The notes: generated from the letters alone by a model not told the origin. A DNA stretch of 62,000 nucleotides from Adiantum capillus-veneris (GCA_014529385.2 CM043944.1:53356768-53418767); one strand, 5' to 3'. Numbered from the stretch's first letter, positions 13,746 to 36,937 are shown. Made by a program: numbers and translations.

Positions 13746-14189
13746 GCATAAGACGAGCGGCCGTGAATAAAAAGGCAAGGGAAAATTGAGGTGAAGCAAG
13801 GAACAGAAGAAGTTCAAAATCTTGAAGGCAGTTGAAGGAGGAAGAGTCCGTCATGCAGTATATTTCCATTACTGTCATCAGCTAGAGATTGATTAATCAT
13901 TATCTTAAGCCCCGGTGTCGTTAACGGCCCGATTAATTTTGTAAAAAGGGAGCTTAAACTCCTAATTTTCAATTGATCCGAGTAACGGTACTGCTAACAG
14001 CATGCCTTGGCTATCGATTACATTGTACTGAAAGCTTGAACTTATTAATTAAAGACTACGGTGATTGCCAAAGCCATATGTATCTGTTTTTCTTGTTCTC
14101 TCTCACACCTCCCACAGCGAGGGCTCGACGCCTGCCCGACTCATGTTTTGAACACATATCCCCCGACACCGTGAGGGATGGGGATCTCT
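13746..14189. other. Spacer without recognised genes
   Basis: AT-rich sequence with short CT runs. I see no domain. The last ~60 bp before 14190 resemble the sequence before family A at 27380. Confidence 0.4.
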
Positions 14190-14941
14190 TCACACAGCCC
14201 TTATAGGTTTGCTTGGTCGGTTGAAGGTTGAAGAGGCTACCAGTTCTTACCGTTGGAGGTGTATATTTCTCTAAATAACTTTTTATGGACTATGCAAAAA
14301 TACACACCATCTCAAGGGATAGAGCTTCCTATGGAGCCTCTGTCTAAAGCATCGCTTCAGGTACTTAGATGCATTCATGACCCTATGGCATCTGAAATAA
14401 TAGCAGGGGCTTCAGCTGATGTAGCCAACTCTTTGGTTCAAACCATGTCATTTGATAAAGGTGTCCATACCGTTGCCCAACATGTCAACAACTCTAATAT
14501 AGGGGTGGAAGGGCTATCTGAATTCATTGAAAATATTCCTGCCCTAACACTTGCTCACAAAGGGGAGTTAGCCAAGTTCTCTTCTGATTTTTATAGGAAC
14601 AGGTTACTTTTAAACAAACTACACATCTAAGTATTCCTTTGGGATCAGGAGCAAAAGCATAAAATATATCATTGATAGACTATGAATGCTAACCATACTT
14701 TTTTCAAACTGGCTGCCAAAGCCTTAAAACTCCTAGAGGAGTAATGTCCTGCTTGAAGACAATTTCAGATACCGTGTTGATAAGACTGATTTTACCCTCT
14801 TCAGGAAGAATTTGACTTGACACACCTACGCTAATGCTTCATACTCGACTTTTGTTACTCTCATCTACTTCACAAGGAAGTAAGCCCATACACAATGGGC
14901 CTACTTCCAACCCATTGTGTATGGTGCCTGGGATAGGGTGG

Positions 14942-14943
<2 letters not shown>
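14190..14943 (+). mobile_element. Penelope-like family A, deletion derivative 1
   Basis: This short copy keeps the start of the family A polyprotein (frame 14290-14630, with KYTPSQGIEL and a C-terminal KGELAKFSSDFY stretch homologous to the long copy at 17.84-18.2 kb). It then jumps past the RT region to the family's 3' end. An in-frame stop follows LLLNKLHI. The same internal junction occurs in the copy at 27.4 kb, so this is a shared derivative subfamily. It ends in the 3' hairpin and then (CA)n. Confidence 0.65.
14876..14943 (+). other. Family A 3'-terminal hairpin (copy 1)
   Basis: GGAAGTAAGCCCAT - ACACA - ATGGGCCTACTTCC forms a 14-bp stem with one mismatch. It is followed by CCCATTGTGTATGG, which can alternatively pair with the hairpin's own left-arm/loop segment, then CCTGGGATAGGG and the (CA)n tail. 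Confidence 0.65.

Positions 14944-15023
<80 letters not shown>
14944..15023. repeat. (AC)n array at family A 3' end
   Basis: About 40 AC units start flush at the GGTA end of family A. Family D follows. Confidence 0.97.
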
Positions 15024-15026
<3 letters not shown>

Positions 15027-15740
15027 ATTTTTGTTCATAGCTCATATCTGGATACAATCCCTCATCTTATAGGTCTCAATGACAACTAGTGTGCATTATC
15101 CATCTTTCAACTGCTTTTGAGCTCCTTCTCTCTCCCCACACACATGCATGATTGATATAGCACATAATAACAAAGATTATCATGATTGGGTAGTGGATGT
15201 ATATCTTAATAATCAACACATGAATGCTGCTAAAAAAGAAAGGAGCCTTCACATATATGCAAGGGTTGGGTGTATCAACCTTTAGCCATGGTATCCAAAA
15301 AAACCTCAACTTAATATAGCTAGATGTATTTACTCCCTACCATACTCCTTGGGCTTAGTTTTCCTAAAGCTGATGGCTTACTATTTGTAGAGGTTTCCAA
15401 CCAAATATAACATATGAGGTTTTTCCTTACTAGATATAGATGGATTGCCCTTGTGGAGGTCTTTAACTAGCGGTTGTTAATTAGCTAGCCTACTACATGC
15501 GCAATGCAACTTTCTAAACCTAATTATAATCTCCCGTGATATAGCTCACCTAACCTAATGTGGAGAGTAAAGCCATACATAGTTGGACACATGTTCGCTT
15601 TGTGTTAAATAACTCCATGCTAAACCTTTTCATGCATTGTGTAATACCGTTTGCACAGGCATCACAATATCTGTAGAAACATGAGCACACTCAGTCACAA
15701 CCTATTGTTTGTTGTAGTGCAAGCATGTACGCAGACATTC
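15024..15740 (+). repeat. Dispersed repeat family D, copy 2 (5'-truncated)
   Basis: It matches 8460-9235 but lacks the first ~270 bp of the family; the (AC)n array abuts the truncation directly. Confidence 0.7.
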
Positions 15741-17353
<1,613 letters not shown>

Positions 17354-17640
17354 CACACATCCTATACATAAGGTTTATTCTCTTCGGGGAAACCGGGATG
17401 CTGGCCTAGGAAATTATCGTAGGAATGGAGCTCTAAATTGGACCCACAGTCATTAAATCCTTCATTGGTAGAGTGGTGTTAGGTGGCCCCTTTTAGACTC
17501 TCTTCTGGTTCCCTGCTCACGGCTACCATAGTCTCAGACTTTGCCGGTTGAAGGTTTGCAGGACCAAAAAGACTTTTACATTTTAGACACTTTGCTAATT
17601 TTTATGTCACCTCTGTTTTAGGACTGCCCACGTTATAGAA

Positions 17641-17811
17641 TGACAGCTCGCATGAGTACTTATCACAACCCTGAGAATCATGCAAAGATTCTTGATCAGA
17701 TTAAGCTCTACCTTAAAGACCATACACCAAAGGATGCCCTAGCTGCTAGAACTAGACCTTTCCTTGCTAAGAAAGCCAAATTATGTATCACATACTATGG
17801 CAAGAAAAAGT
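17641..17811 (+). pseudogene. Short upstream open frame of family A
   Basis: A 56-codon frame starting MTARMSTYHNPENHAKIL with a basic C-terminus (ending YYGKKK). It ends at 'aagtaaac', 25 bp before the next coding block begins after 'ttttgcag'. It may be a separate small protein or an exon of the following reading frame; an intron this short would be unusual. Function unknown. Confidence 0.35.
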
Positions 17812-17836
17812 AAACCCGACCTCACTATTTTTGCAG

Positions 17837-19184
17837 ACTCTTGCTTTATATCAAGGATTGGAACTTACCGTGGAGCCCCTCTATGTGGCCTCCTCTTTGG
17901 TCCTCAGATGTATTAGCAGTCTGGATGCTTCATAGCTTATTTATGATTTAGCTCTTATTTCGGACAAAAAACTTTCTGTCTTGCATATGTTGTCATTTAA
18001 TGACTGGGTAAAAATTCTGGCTTCATTGGACAAAGACCCCCTAGAAGGTGTTAATCTGCTATCCCAATATATTGCCCAACTTCCTGTCCTTGCTTCACAA
18101 TATCAGCAAGAGCTTGCCCTATTCTCCTCATCTGGAGCTGAGCTGTCAAATTTCCTTAGAAAACTGTGTGGGCTTAACCCCTCGTTTGTCTGCACCCCAA
18201 ATACCCCCTCCATCCCTCCAACTGGTGGCATCTACTGTCGAGATAGTGCAGCACTAGAAGAAGTAAAAGAGTTTCAAAATAATCTTTGCTCTCTCAATGA
18301 TGTTAACCTCCTTGAGATGGTACCTAAAATCTCAAAAGTCTTTCCTGTCTTACCAATAAGACAAATAGAAATTGAATCTCTCGGAGTTGACCATCAACTA
18401 TGGGTTCTACCAAACAAAGCCTTCCTGGCTCCTATTCTTAGTGAAACCTGGGTATACTTGGCCAACCTTCCCGCCTCAATAGTGGAAGACTGTAAACTCA
18501 AGATTCTTAAAGGTGCGCAATTCTTGGACAAGGGAGAATTGATTAAAGCCCCCTTTAACCTTCATCTTATCTACCACTCCAAATGCCCCTCAAATGCTGG
18601 ATTGTACATACGTACTAAGGGTAGCATGGAATTTGCGAAAAGTAACCTAGATTTCTACACAGAGTCTATTTGGAATATCTTCCGCCCCTATGTGAAATGC
18701 TTGCAGATTTCTTGACCCCAAAGCTACCTGTGAATCAAGCATCATGTGGTTTGATCATGCAATATGGTATATCCTCAACCATTTGGATCTGTTGTTCCCA
18801 GAGAAACCAGTTGACTTTCATCTATCCCTCATCTGCTCATGGCTAGGTGGACACGCTAAGCAGATTGTGGTTGCACAAATTGCCTTTAATATCTTCCGAG
18901 GTCTTATGCATGATATTCTGAAAGAACTTAAAGCTGACGAGCTCGGTCTATACGTCACCACTTATGCTAATTACAAAGGAGTCAAATACATCACTAATCT
19001 GCTTAAATCTTGTATTGAAGATGATGATTCTCCTGCTCTAAAAAGAGCTAACTCTTTGGCTTCTCCCAACTCTTTCACCTCTTTTTTTACACCTAGCTCC
19101 TCATCTAATCGAGGACAGTCTCGTAGCTTTACAAGAGGGAGAGGCAGATTCCCTGCAACAATCAGAAAATTCCCTGAAATCTAA
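17837..19184 (+). pseudogene. Family A N-terminal (ORF1-like) polyprotein region
   Basis: Open from 17837 with one TAG (17933-17935), continuing through 17981-18715. A one-base shift near 18708 leads into the frame that ends at 19184. The N-terminal ~130 residues are homologous to the derivatives at 14.3 and 27.5 kb. No catalytic motif is visible. The C-terminus is Ser-rich and then Arg/Gly-rich (SSSSNRGQSRSFTRGRGRF), which fits an RNA-binding tail. Gag- or ORF1-like function is inference. Confidence 0.5.
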
Positions 19185-19196
19185 CCCCTGAATATA

Positions 19197-21134
19197 TTGC
19201 AGGTCTCTACAAACCCATGTGGAAGAAAAGTTCTCAGCAAAGATGACTCGAATTGTGGTGCTATCTACATACACTGTCTGTTTCACAACATACTTCTCGA
19301 TTGGATCTTACCAAAAAGTCTTTTTTGTGAGTGCTTTGACTCATTTTTTGGGAATCATAAACTGCTTGACAATATTCTCATTGGATGGAAATACCATCAT
19401 CCTATAAAAGGATTAGTTTTAAATCATGACTTTCTTAGACAAGAAACAATCCCTTACTATACATGCATTCAATTTACCTCATTTTGCAAGGATTTTGAAG
19501 GATTTATGTTTGACCTCAGCATTATCAATAATGTCACAATACGTAAGTTACTGGCCAAAGGACTCAATCACATACCCAACTATCCAGAAAACCCTTACCT
19601 TGCCCTATCAGCTTTACTTAGCTACCCCACTCACCTTGTCAGTGCTCTCTGACTGGAGATGACAGTCCTACCGGACTTAAAGGAATTAGTGAAGGAATGC
19701 TTCCTTCACAAAATTTCTCTACTTCCTAGAAAGTGGCTTTCTTCTGATAGTTCTTGGCTTACACCTCAGCTAGCTTTTGACTTTCAACTAATCTCAGATA
19801 AATGGTTTGTGGTCGGGCTTGACAAAAGCTCTAACTATCCTACTATTATGTGCAAATACCTTGCTTGGAAAGCAGCTTGGGATCGAGTATCAGAAAAGAA
19901 TTCTGTCATACCAACAAAACGCCGCAAGATACCTCTAACAAGATCTCTAAACATTTAGGACAGCTTGGTTACTCTATTAGCAACACCAAGTTACCAGTAC
20001 TATTTCCTACATATAAATTCCACAAACATAAATTCAGATGGATATCTGATGCCTCTAAGTGTATCTTCACAGATATCACCAAAGATATTACTCTTTGCCT
20101 TGATATTATTATTCTTACAGAATTAGAACCCATTTGTGCTGAGAAGCAAAAAATATGCAAGGATTTCCTAAATATCCAATACAATCCCTTCTGGCTGACA
20201 AAAAATGCCACAGAAGTCACATTAACCTTCCTCAACATATTTTCCACATTTTTACACAGATGATATTACACAATGCTACGAAAACATCCCACTTAGTGGG
20301 GATCTTGGCCTTAAGACGGTTTTAGCCAAGGTTATTAACTTAGCCTTTACCAATGCTAAAAAAAGAAAGCATCATTATATTTCCCTAGCCAAGAAACCTA
20401 GATGGATTCAAGCATCTCACTCCGTACACCCTCTACACTTCAATGAAACAAAACTTTGCTCCTATATTTTTTGGCTATTGAATAACTGCACTATTATTGC
20501 AGGCGGTTGCTGCTTTAATCAATGCCCTATGGGCTTCTCTTGCTCACCACTTATGTGTAACATCTAGATGGCTTTTTTTGAGTACAATGGTGTCTTAAGA
20601 ACATGGAAGCTAACCATAGAAAACTTCCACTATTCAATCAAACTTTTAGATATATGGATGACCTGCTCAGTATTAACAACAGAATGTTCTCTACTGAGAT
20701 TGATCAAATATACCCCCAATGCCTAAGAATTGAGCCTTCTTCCATCCCAAAATTTTTGACTCTTGGGAACTTTTGCAAATCATCCTAATTTCTTAACCTT
20801 TCAATATCCCTTCACTCCCCATCTACAGGTGGATATGACCTTAGATGTATCTGGAGAAAGGATCTTCTTAAGCTGCCTCACGTAGAATTCATCAAAAGAA
20901 ATAGCAATAGGCCATACAAAGCCTCTATCTGCTCCTATATTGGCCTTATTTACTTAATCTGCGACTCTTCATCTACACCCTCCATGGCATGGGAAGAAAT
21001 TTTTGTACTAATTAAAAAATACTGCCATAACGGATTTAATCGTAATCAGATCCGTAACACCATCATTCAAGCTCTCATTAGGCATAATTGGCATGGACTA
21101 TTATTCCAAAAAGAGAGTCTCATCTCTCTGATAA

Positions 21135-21142
<8 letters not shown>
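19197..21142 (+). pseudogene. Family A reverse transcriptase (Penelope-like, disrupted)
   Basis: The reading passes through several frames. 19197-19958 carries a region N-terminal to RT, including LLAKGLNHIP and a VVGLDKSSNYPTIMCK block. 19850-20263 has LPVLFPTYKFHKHKFRWISD, the fingers segment. 20259-20564 has motif A DDITQCYENIPL and motif B QCPMGFSCSPLM, then a TAG. 20603-20788 has motif C FRYMDDLLSINN. 20822-21142 has a conserved C-terminal region (LPHVEFI, FNRNQIRNTIIQALIRHNW) ending two codons after the last domain. At least five breaks make it inactive. Confidence 0.65.
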
Positions 21143-21334
<192 letters not shown>

Positions 21335-21374
21335 TGGTACTATTAATGCTTTAGTTTTTCCCTCCTCCTATATC

Positions 21375-21392
21375 CCCCCCCCCCCCCCCCCC
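21375..21392. repeat. Poly-C tract
   Basis: About 18 consecutive C residues between the (AC)n array and family B. Confidence 0.9.
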
Positions 21393-21404
21393 ATCATCCT
21401 GAAG

Positions 21405-24862
<3,458 letters not shown>

Positions 24863-24864
<2 letters not shown>

Positions 24865-27270
24865 ACGAACATAGCAGGAGCTTCAACCTGGGGTGGTCAA
24901 TGATATTCAATTGTAGCTTAATCAATATCCTATTGGTGCTGCGCCTACAGACGGCCGTACACAAAGCATCTGAACACTTGGTCCTGGGCCGCACTTCAAG
25001 CCTAGGGCAACCGCTTCAACTCAAGAGGTAGGTCTATGCACCTACCGAGATTCTGGGATTTATATAAACATACATATAGAAACATTTAGTTTTATAATTC
25101 AATGGTAGCATAACACAATCATGTACATACTATAGGCATAGCAACCTTATGGCTTGACATAAAATAAACGTCCCGTTAATCAGCTTTGAATGTGACTCTA
25201 AGCTCTTGGAAGGCTGCCGGCATGTGCTCTTACATGTACTACATCATTACCATCCCATACTGGTTAAGATATTAATTTCTGTTTGTTGAAGGCCTTTGCT
25301 GGTAGTAATTTATAGAGTGAGGTTTCTACCTATTACTCGTGTCTTAGTGATGGAAAGTTGCATATGACCTTGATCTTCACACTAAATATTTTTAAGTCTT
25401 GGTACCGAATGAGAATCTTTCGTATAACATACACACAAAAATAGTTTTTTTGTTGAGCACTTCGATAGTAGCATAAGTTTGGTTTGCTGGTCTTGTATAA
25501 TAAATCATTTTTTAATCTCGTATGTATACAAACAAAAAAACTTGGATGGTATTGAGGTTGGCAATATCTTGTGTTTACATAAAGCAAAGTCTTGATAAGC
25601 TTACACTGTTGATATCCAAGAGTAATATATGGTGAGAAAAACATTACATAAATGGGGGGTACCTAATACCTGACCTAGTTTTCTTTGATGCAGTACATAT
25701 TTAGAAGTAAAAACAGTCAGCAACAAAGGAAAAAAAAGTGTTTTATAGTCATTCATTATGTCATTCCTGCAACAAAAAAGGATCCTCAATTTTTGGATTA
25801 GCATGGGATACATTATCTCCAATTTAGTAGATGGATGAAGTTCATTACTAATCTTTGTTGTTTACATGGTATGTTACAGGATTTTTAGAAAGATGGGTCA
25901 ATATACATAAATACACAAAAGTTAGTGGATTGCTAATAGTTCTTTCTGTTCATACTTAGCAAGTTAGATGATTGCTAATAGAATTTGGTTTGCAGTGAGG
26001 GTCTACAACCTCATGTGATGGTCTCATACAAGAGGTAGACGAGTAGGTTATTTTCAACATAATGAACAAGTACAAGCAAAATACTGATGATCTTCGGATA
26101 GACTTTGGATTGTATAAGTTTGAATTTACAACTCTAACTATGTTTTGAATCATGAACTTCAACTAACTTAGCATTGATTTTAGTTGTGGACTTGCTACAC
26201 ATCCATACTTTACTATTAATTACCCTATTTTACATACATAACATAATTGTTTGAACTTGTTTACCTTTTTTGACACCGTTAACCTCCTGTGAGGGTCTCA
26301 ACAGAGATGACTTTGACTGGAAATTGGAAATTCTATCCGGTGTGAGGTTTGGTTTGACAAATTCAAGCTGACTGAGAACCTGACCAACAACATAAAGCTA
26401 ATTTTGTATACACGGATTGAGAACTTGAACCTTAAAGGAAATTTTGAAATTCAATTTACTGGAACGAGGTTTAAAAGCATGGCATGAACTCATACCTTTT
26501 GTGATTGACAGTACTTTGGTGATGGAATGATGGATTTTTTATGACTCTTAACTGCATCTCCATGGGAATGGCACCATTGTTGGTGGTAAAAGAAACATAA
26601 AATCCTTTTTGTTGAATAGAAGAATAGCTTGTTAAATTAGTGTTAGTGTTATACTTTGAAAACACCCCAATGGTAAAAAAAGCGCCTTAAGCGTCATGCG
26701 AGGGTCTCGGATGAGATGGCATTTGATTGGACTTGTGAGAATCGATTTGAATTATAAAGGAAATGTTGTCCGATTCTTTTTGGAATTAGAAGATGAAAAA
26801 ATTATCGTAATAAAAGGCTCATTCTTTAGACTTCATATTTGATCTAGGTTATGTTGTTAGTTTTTTCTGTAATTTTTGATACCAATAACAAGGGGAGGGA
26901 GTCGTTGACACCCGTCTTCCCAAGTAATGCTAGTTCTCAAAGGCTTCTGCTTCTTGGATGGTGACAGGTAATAGATTCTTTCCTTGGGATTACAACGAAA
27001 ACTGCAGCAATAACAAAAGATCATCCATTGTGTAGTTATTTTTATTAGAGATTGAAAACCCTTGTGACGGTTACCTTCTCAACTATGGTTTTCAAAGTTT
27101 CTTGGCTTGAAGATAGTAGACTATTATATCTTTTGGCTCTTGATTTTAATTATGTATAAAGACCGTTCTATTATATGAATGTGAATTATAGCACCTTTCC
27201 ATTGACATAGTTTCTAGTGTCTTTTGTGATCTGAAAGCATTCTTTGGTGTATATTGTATATTGTTATTGG
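24863..27270 (+). repeat. Dispersed repeat family C, copy 3
   Basis: A 2.4-kb unit that starts at the (AC)n edge ('gaacatagcaggagcttcaacc') and ends '...tgttattggaacacacac'. It aligns over its whole length with 29602-32008. It contains recurring 'gtgagggtct' phrases near 25995, 26290 and 26700. No protein domain recognised. Confidence 0.75.
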
Positions 27271-27389
27271 AACACACACACACACACCTAACACCAAGAA
27301 TAGTAGTGATACTATTCAAAGACATGTTACTATATTTTAATCCCTCGATGTCTGTCCTAGATAAATTTTCCTTAGACTAATCCGTAGGG

Positions 27390-28154
27390 GATGGGGCTCT
27401 ATTCACACGGCCCTTATAGGTTCGCTTGTTCGGCTGAAGGTTGAAGAGAATACCAGTTCTTACATTTGGAGGTATTTATTTCTCTAAATAACTTTTTATG
27501 GACTATGCAGAAATACACACCATCTCAAGGGATAGAGCTTCCTTTGGAGCCTCTGTCTAAAGCATTGCTTTAGGTACTTAGATGCATTCATGACCCTATG
27601 GCATCTGAAATAATATCAGGGTCTTCAACTGATCTAGCCAACTCTTTGGTTCAAACCATGTCATTTGATAAAGGTGTCCATATTTTTGACCAACATGTCA
27701 GTAACTCTAAGGAAGGGGTGGTAGGGCTATCTTAATTCATTGAAAACATTCCTGCCCTGACACTTGCTCACAAAGGGGAGTTAGCCAAGTTCTCTTCTGA
27801 TTATTTCAAGAATAGGTTACTTTTAAACAAACTACACATATGAGGATTCCTTTGGGATCAGGAGCAAAAGAATAAAATATATCATTGATAGACTATGAGT
27901 GCCAACCTTAGTTTTTTCAAACTGGCTGCCAAATCCTTAAAACTCCTAGAGGAGTAATGTCTTCCTTGAGGACAATTTTAGATACTGTGTTGATAAGACT
28001 GATTTTACCCTCTTCAGGAAACATTTGGATTGGCACATCTCTGCTAATGATTCATACTTGACTTTTGTTACTCTCATCTACTACACAAGGTAGTAGTCCC
28101 ATACACAATGGGCCTACTGCCAACCCATTGTGTATGGCACCTGGGATAGGGCAG

Positions 28155-28156
<2 letters not shown>
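27390..28156 (+). mobile_element. Penelope-like family A, deletion derivative 2
   Basis: It has the same structure and internal junction as 14190-14943. The N-terminal coding remnant (27505-27842) has two TAG/TAA stops. It ends in the family hairpin (28091-28123, GGTAGTAGTCCCAT / ATGGGCCTACTGCC) and then (CA)n. Confidence 0.65.
28090..28156 (+). other. Family A 3'-terminal hairpin (copy 3)
   Basis: The stem has one U-G pair and one mismatch relative to the perfect stem of the long copy. CCCATTGTGTATGG follows, perfectly complementary to CCATACACAATGGG. The last bases before (CA)n are CCTGGGATAGGGCAGGTA. Confidence 0.65.
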
Positions 28157-28212
<56 letters not shown>

Positions 28213-28217
28213 ACACA
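28157..28217. repeat. (AC)n array at family A 3' end
   Basis: About 30 AC units with one ATAC interruption; family D starts at its right edge. Confidence 0.95.
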
Positions 28218-29273
28218 AAGCTTATAGACTAACAATCACTCCACTTTCCCTTAGCCAACTATATCTAAGCCTTTTACGCCTTCCTTTTAAAGGAAATCTA
28301 TGACAAACACAACCTATGATCCTTGTCCCACTCAAGGACACATCAATCTATGTTCTGCCTCCCTTCTCCAAGGATTGTATGGCATGTTTTTTGATCAGGT
28401 ACTCTAATTTACCGACAATTGTGAAACCTTTGATTCTTGTCCCACTAAAGGATGCATCAAATTATGTCTAGTGTCCTGAGTGAGTAGGGTTCATAGCTCA
28501 TATCTTGATACGATCCCTCATCTTATAGGTCTCAATGACAACTAGTGTGCATTATCCATCTTTGAACTACTTTCGAGCCCCTTTTCTCTCCCCACACACA
28601 TGCATGATCGATATAGCAAATAATAACAAAGATATCATGATTGGGTAGTGGACATATATCTTGCTACTCAACACATGAACGCTGCTAAAAAAATAGGAGC
28701 CTTCACATACCTGCGATGAACATCGTAGAGCATAGATATCATTTAATCGGGACTTTTTTTGAAAATATTGATCCACACAGGGTTTCTTGGTAAATACATG
28801 TATGCAAGGGTTGGGTGTATCACAACCTTTAGCCATGGTATCCAAAAAATTCTCAACTTAATATAGCTAGATGTATTTACTCCCTTATATACTCCTTGGG
28901 CTTGGTTTTCCTAAAGCTGATGGCTTACTATTTGTAGTGGTCTCCAACCTAATATAACATATGAGGTTTTTGCTTACTAAATATAGCTCGATTGCCCTTG
29001 TGGAGGTCTTTAAGTAGAGGTTGTTAATTAGATGGCCTACTGTATGTGCAAGGCAACTTTCTAAACCTAATTATAACCTCCCGTGATATAGCTCACCTAG
29101 CCTTATGTGGTGAGGAAAGCCATACATAGATGGACACATGTTCTCTTTGTGTTAAATATCTCCATGCGAAACCTTTTCATGCATTGTGTAATACCGTCTA
29201 CACAGGCATCGCAATATCCGCAACAACGCAAGTACACTGAATCAAATCCTGCCGTTTGTAGTAGTGCAAGCAT
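28218..29273 (+). repeat. Dispersed repeat family D, copy 4
   Basis: Matches 23635-24605 at an offset of about 4.6 kb, forming part of a tandem D-C duplication. Confidence 0.75.
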
Positions 29274-33907
<4,634 letters not shown>

Positions 33908-33927
33908 ATGGACTCTCCATGGGCCTT
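33908..33927 (+). repeat. Left terminal inverted repeat
   Basis: 20 bp, matching 19/20 to the reverse complement of 43294-43313. G-rich direct repeats (GGTAGGGGG..., AACCATTT(A/G)AAAAGTAGGG) follow at 34030-34110. Confidence 0.55.
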
Positions 33928-34438
33928 GTAAGAATCCCTAATTTAAAGGAAGCCTGCCAAGATTAAGGGGGACAAAGGCTTTGAATGGGGCTATTTTGGT
34001 AGGGTCTCCTCCGCCTTTGACCCCTAAAAAGGTAGGGGGAAGGGGGGGGTAACCATTTAAAAAGTAGGGAAGGGGGGGTAAACCATTTGAAAAGTAGGGG
34101 GGTAGGGGGTCTTCTCTCTCTAGCTTTTTGGCCAACTTGTAAGTGGCCTCTTAACTCTCCCATGCCACCTAAGAAAATCCGTGGGTCAAAGAGGTAAAAA
34201 AAGTGACTTTTTTCAAAAACTTTCAAAAAAACTCTATTCCCCCCTAAAACGTACCCCCAACATATACACATAATAAGAAAAATATTTTTAAGTTGAATTA
34301 CTCATAATTCAACATTTTTTGACTCCCTCCAAAACTTCTAGGAAATTCCCCCCAAAATTGAAAACTTTCCCTCCTAATCTAAGCTCCTCTCCTACACCCA
34401 TCCCCCTTGCACCTGCACCTGCTGCTGCACTACACACC

Positions 34439-34526
34439 CATCTCTCCATCCTTCAAGCTCCATCTCTCCATCCTACAAGCTCTATCTCTCCATCCTTCAA
34501 GCTCCATCTCTCCATCCTACAATGCC
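34439..34526 (+). repeat. Four tandem 22-bp units across the transposase start
   Basis: The unit catctctccatcctWcaagc(t/c)(c/t) is repeated four times. The last unit runs into the presumed start codon (caATGcc at 34522). It is probably a 5' leader or a binding-site array. Confidence 0.7.
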
Positions 34527-35102
34527 TCTTGACGACGTGACCAATGTCCCAGCAAGCTCTTCACGCGGTAGGTCTCCAGGGCTTTTCCTACGCCTACCTC
34601 AAGAGTATGTTCCGACAAAGAAAACATGCTTGGGTACATAACCTTCAGCCAACGAACGCCGCGCTCAAGGGGAGAAGAATGTGGATCTCTGGATAGACAG
34701 ATGCTTGTATCCAAAGGATCCTTCTCTCAATGTTCATCCGTCTTTTACAAACATTCCATCACTGTTGCAATACATTGGAAATGGAGAGCAAGGTTTGTTG
34801 GGCTACTGCAAGAGACTCAACAAACACGATATTGCATGGTCTGAGATCTACTTGTGTCATTGGCAGTTGCTCAATGGGAGTTTCCACAATCTTCAAGATC
34901 AGATGCAAACAGCTACTAGTGCGCTTGAGGAAGCAAAGAGCACCATCACAACCAAGGAAAATGTAATTAAAAAGCTTGAGGATACTCTTTCACACATGAA
35001 GAGTACTGCCATGGGAGGTAGGGTGAGGAAACGAGAGTTGTCCGAAATTCAGACTCTTGCACCACGTGGAGGTGCAAGAAAACGAAGGGTGACAGCTATG
35101 AG

Positions 35103-35169
35103 GTAACATGTTCTGTCCCTCATGTTGTTTAAGTCTAATACCGCTCATCATTGTTGTTTTGGGCAATAG
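35103..35169 (+). other. Intron 1 of the transposase-like gene
   Basis: AG|GTAACATG...GGGCAATAG|G. Removing these 67 bp keeps the frame (AM-R-NFIQK), which supports splicing. Confidence 0.65.
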
Positions 35170-36937
35170 GAACTTCATCCAAAAAACATGCAGCGGCGAG
35201 AATGCGTCAGCTAGGGCTACTTTAATTCGTTCTTGTTTCAACAAAGAGGATTTTATTGGGATGCTTGATTATCCAGAGGCAAAACACTTGAAAGACGCAA
35301 TCACTAAGAGAGTTCTTAGTGATTTTTCTAATATTGTCACTGATCTAGATGTTCAGGATATTTGTGATGCTGTTGGGATTAGTACCAAGGGCTATCAAGC
35401 AATACATCAAGTGTTAAAAGATGCATTAAGAAGTCGAGGAGTCACGGAAAACCTATTTCCACTTCCTCACAGAGTGGCGATTGCCAAGAAGGTGTCAAAT
35501 GAAGATGTTGTTCACCGATTAGGGGACTACTTGTATATTGAAGACACGCTGCCTCTTCAGACGCTCCGTACCAAATTAGAAGGAAGGAAGGGCCGCGGGA
35601 AGGGAAGCGGTGTTGTTTCTAACAGTGTGTTGCGGACCGAAGGGTTTGTTTACACCAAATTCAACAATATCTTTGTGGACTTGATATGATTGCAGCAGTC
35701 CATGGCTGTTTTCTACAATTTGAGTGATGCAAGTTAGTTTAGAGTTGCCTACATGCTCTATGATGTGTCATAACATGCATTCTGAGGATTTATATTGTTG
35801 GCAGTTCTTGAAGGCAAGCTTGTGTTCGTGCTGAAGTTGGATGAGTGTGTAATTGTTAAAGGGAGAAAGTTGGAGAGAATGAGCATCACGCTTATGAATG
35901 AAGCCCTAGCTTATGCCAAGCAATATTGCAGTTCGAGTGGAGCGACAAAGCCCTATTTTAGTGTGCAATCAGAGAAGGATATATGGTGGCTTGGTGCAAT
36001 TGAAGTTTCGAAAGAGACACATGAAGTCCTTGCATGGATTTTCAGTAGAATCCCATGTGTCACAGATGTCATTAAAGCTCAAATAAACGGTGAGAAGCTC
36101 ATGGTTCCAGGACGTGGGGAGTTTGATGTTGAATGGAATTTAGGTGGTGATCTAAAGACCATAAAGTGCATGCTTGGATGCAAACAAGGTGCAAATTCTT
36201 TACTTCCCTGTCCATTTTGTACGAAAGGGCACAAGACAAGTCGAGCAACTCAAGTGGAAGGTCAGGACGAAGATAATGATGACCATATAAATAGGGAGTG
36301 GCAAACTTCGGTTCTTTCATGTGATATGCTGCAAGTGCCCAATAGGGATAGCAAAGATCCTGGGTGGAACCCCATAATTTCCTTCTCCCTCAACAATGTT
36401 CACTTTTGTACATTGCATGCGTTTATGCGAATATTTGATAGGATCCTAAAGAATCATATTGATTATGCTTTCACAATGAAGCCCCTTCAACGGTCAAAAG
36501 ACTCCTTGCAGGGGGTGGAGATGCTCCTTAATGAGATTGGATGTCACCGATCAAGGGTGAACATTGTAGCAGAGACTTGTAGGGAGAAGACATATGAGGT
36601 GGCACAGAAGGTTTCCATGAATGGAGCCAAGGCACGTCGATTTTTCAAGAAGATGTCAAAGTCTTCAATGCAGGTATCCAAGGCAAGTGTCGATCTAGCA
36701 AGTGAGAAGCGGTGGGAGTTGTGGAAAGATTTGTGTTCATGCACGACGGACAAAGATCCCAATGTGGAGGTTACTAACCAACGCAAGCTAGTATGGTCAT
36801 CCTTTCAAAAGTTTGTGCAATTGATGAATCTTTCAAGCACCACCGTTGAGCATCGAGAGGAATTCAAGAAGGTGCTTTATGAATTCACAAAGGCCGCTAA
36901 GGACGGATGGTCTGAAAGCAAGATTACACACTACATG

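Noticed and set aside
34319-34540. Pro/Ser-rich open frame upstream of the transposase-like gene
   Set aside because: It is the translation of the CT-rich 22-bp tandem leader, in a different frame from the ATG at 34522.
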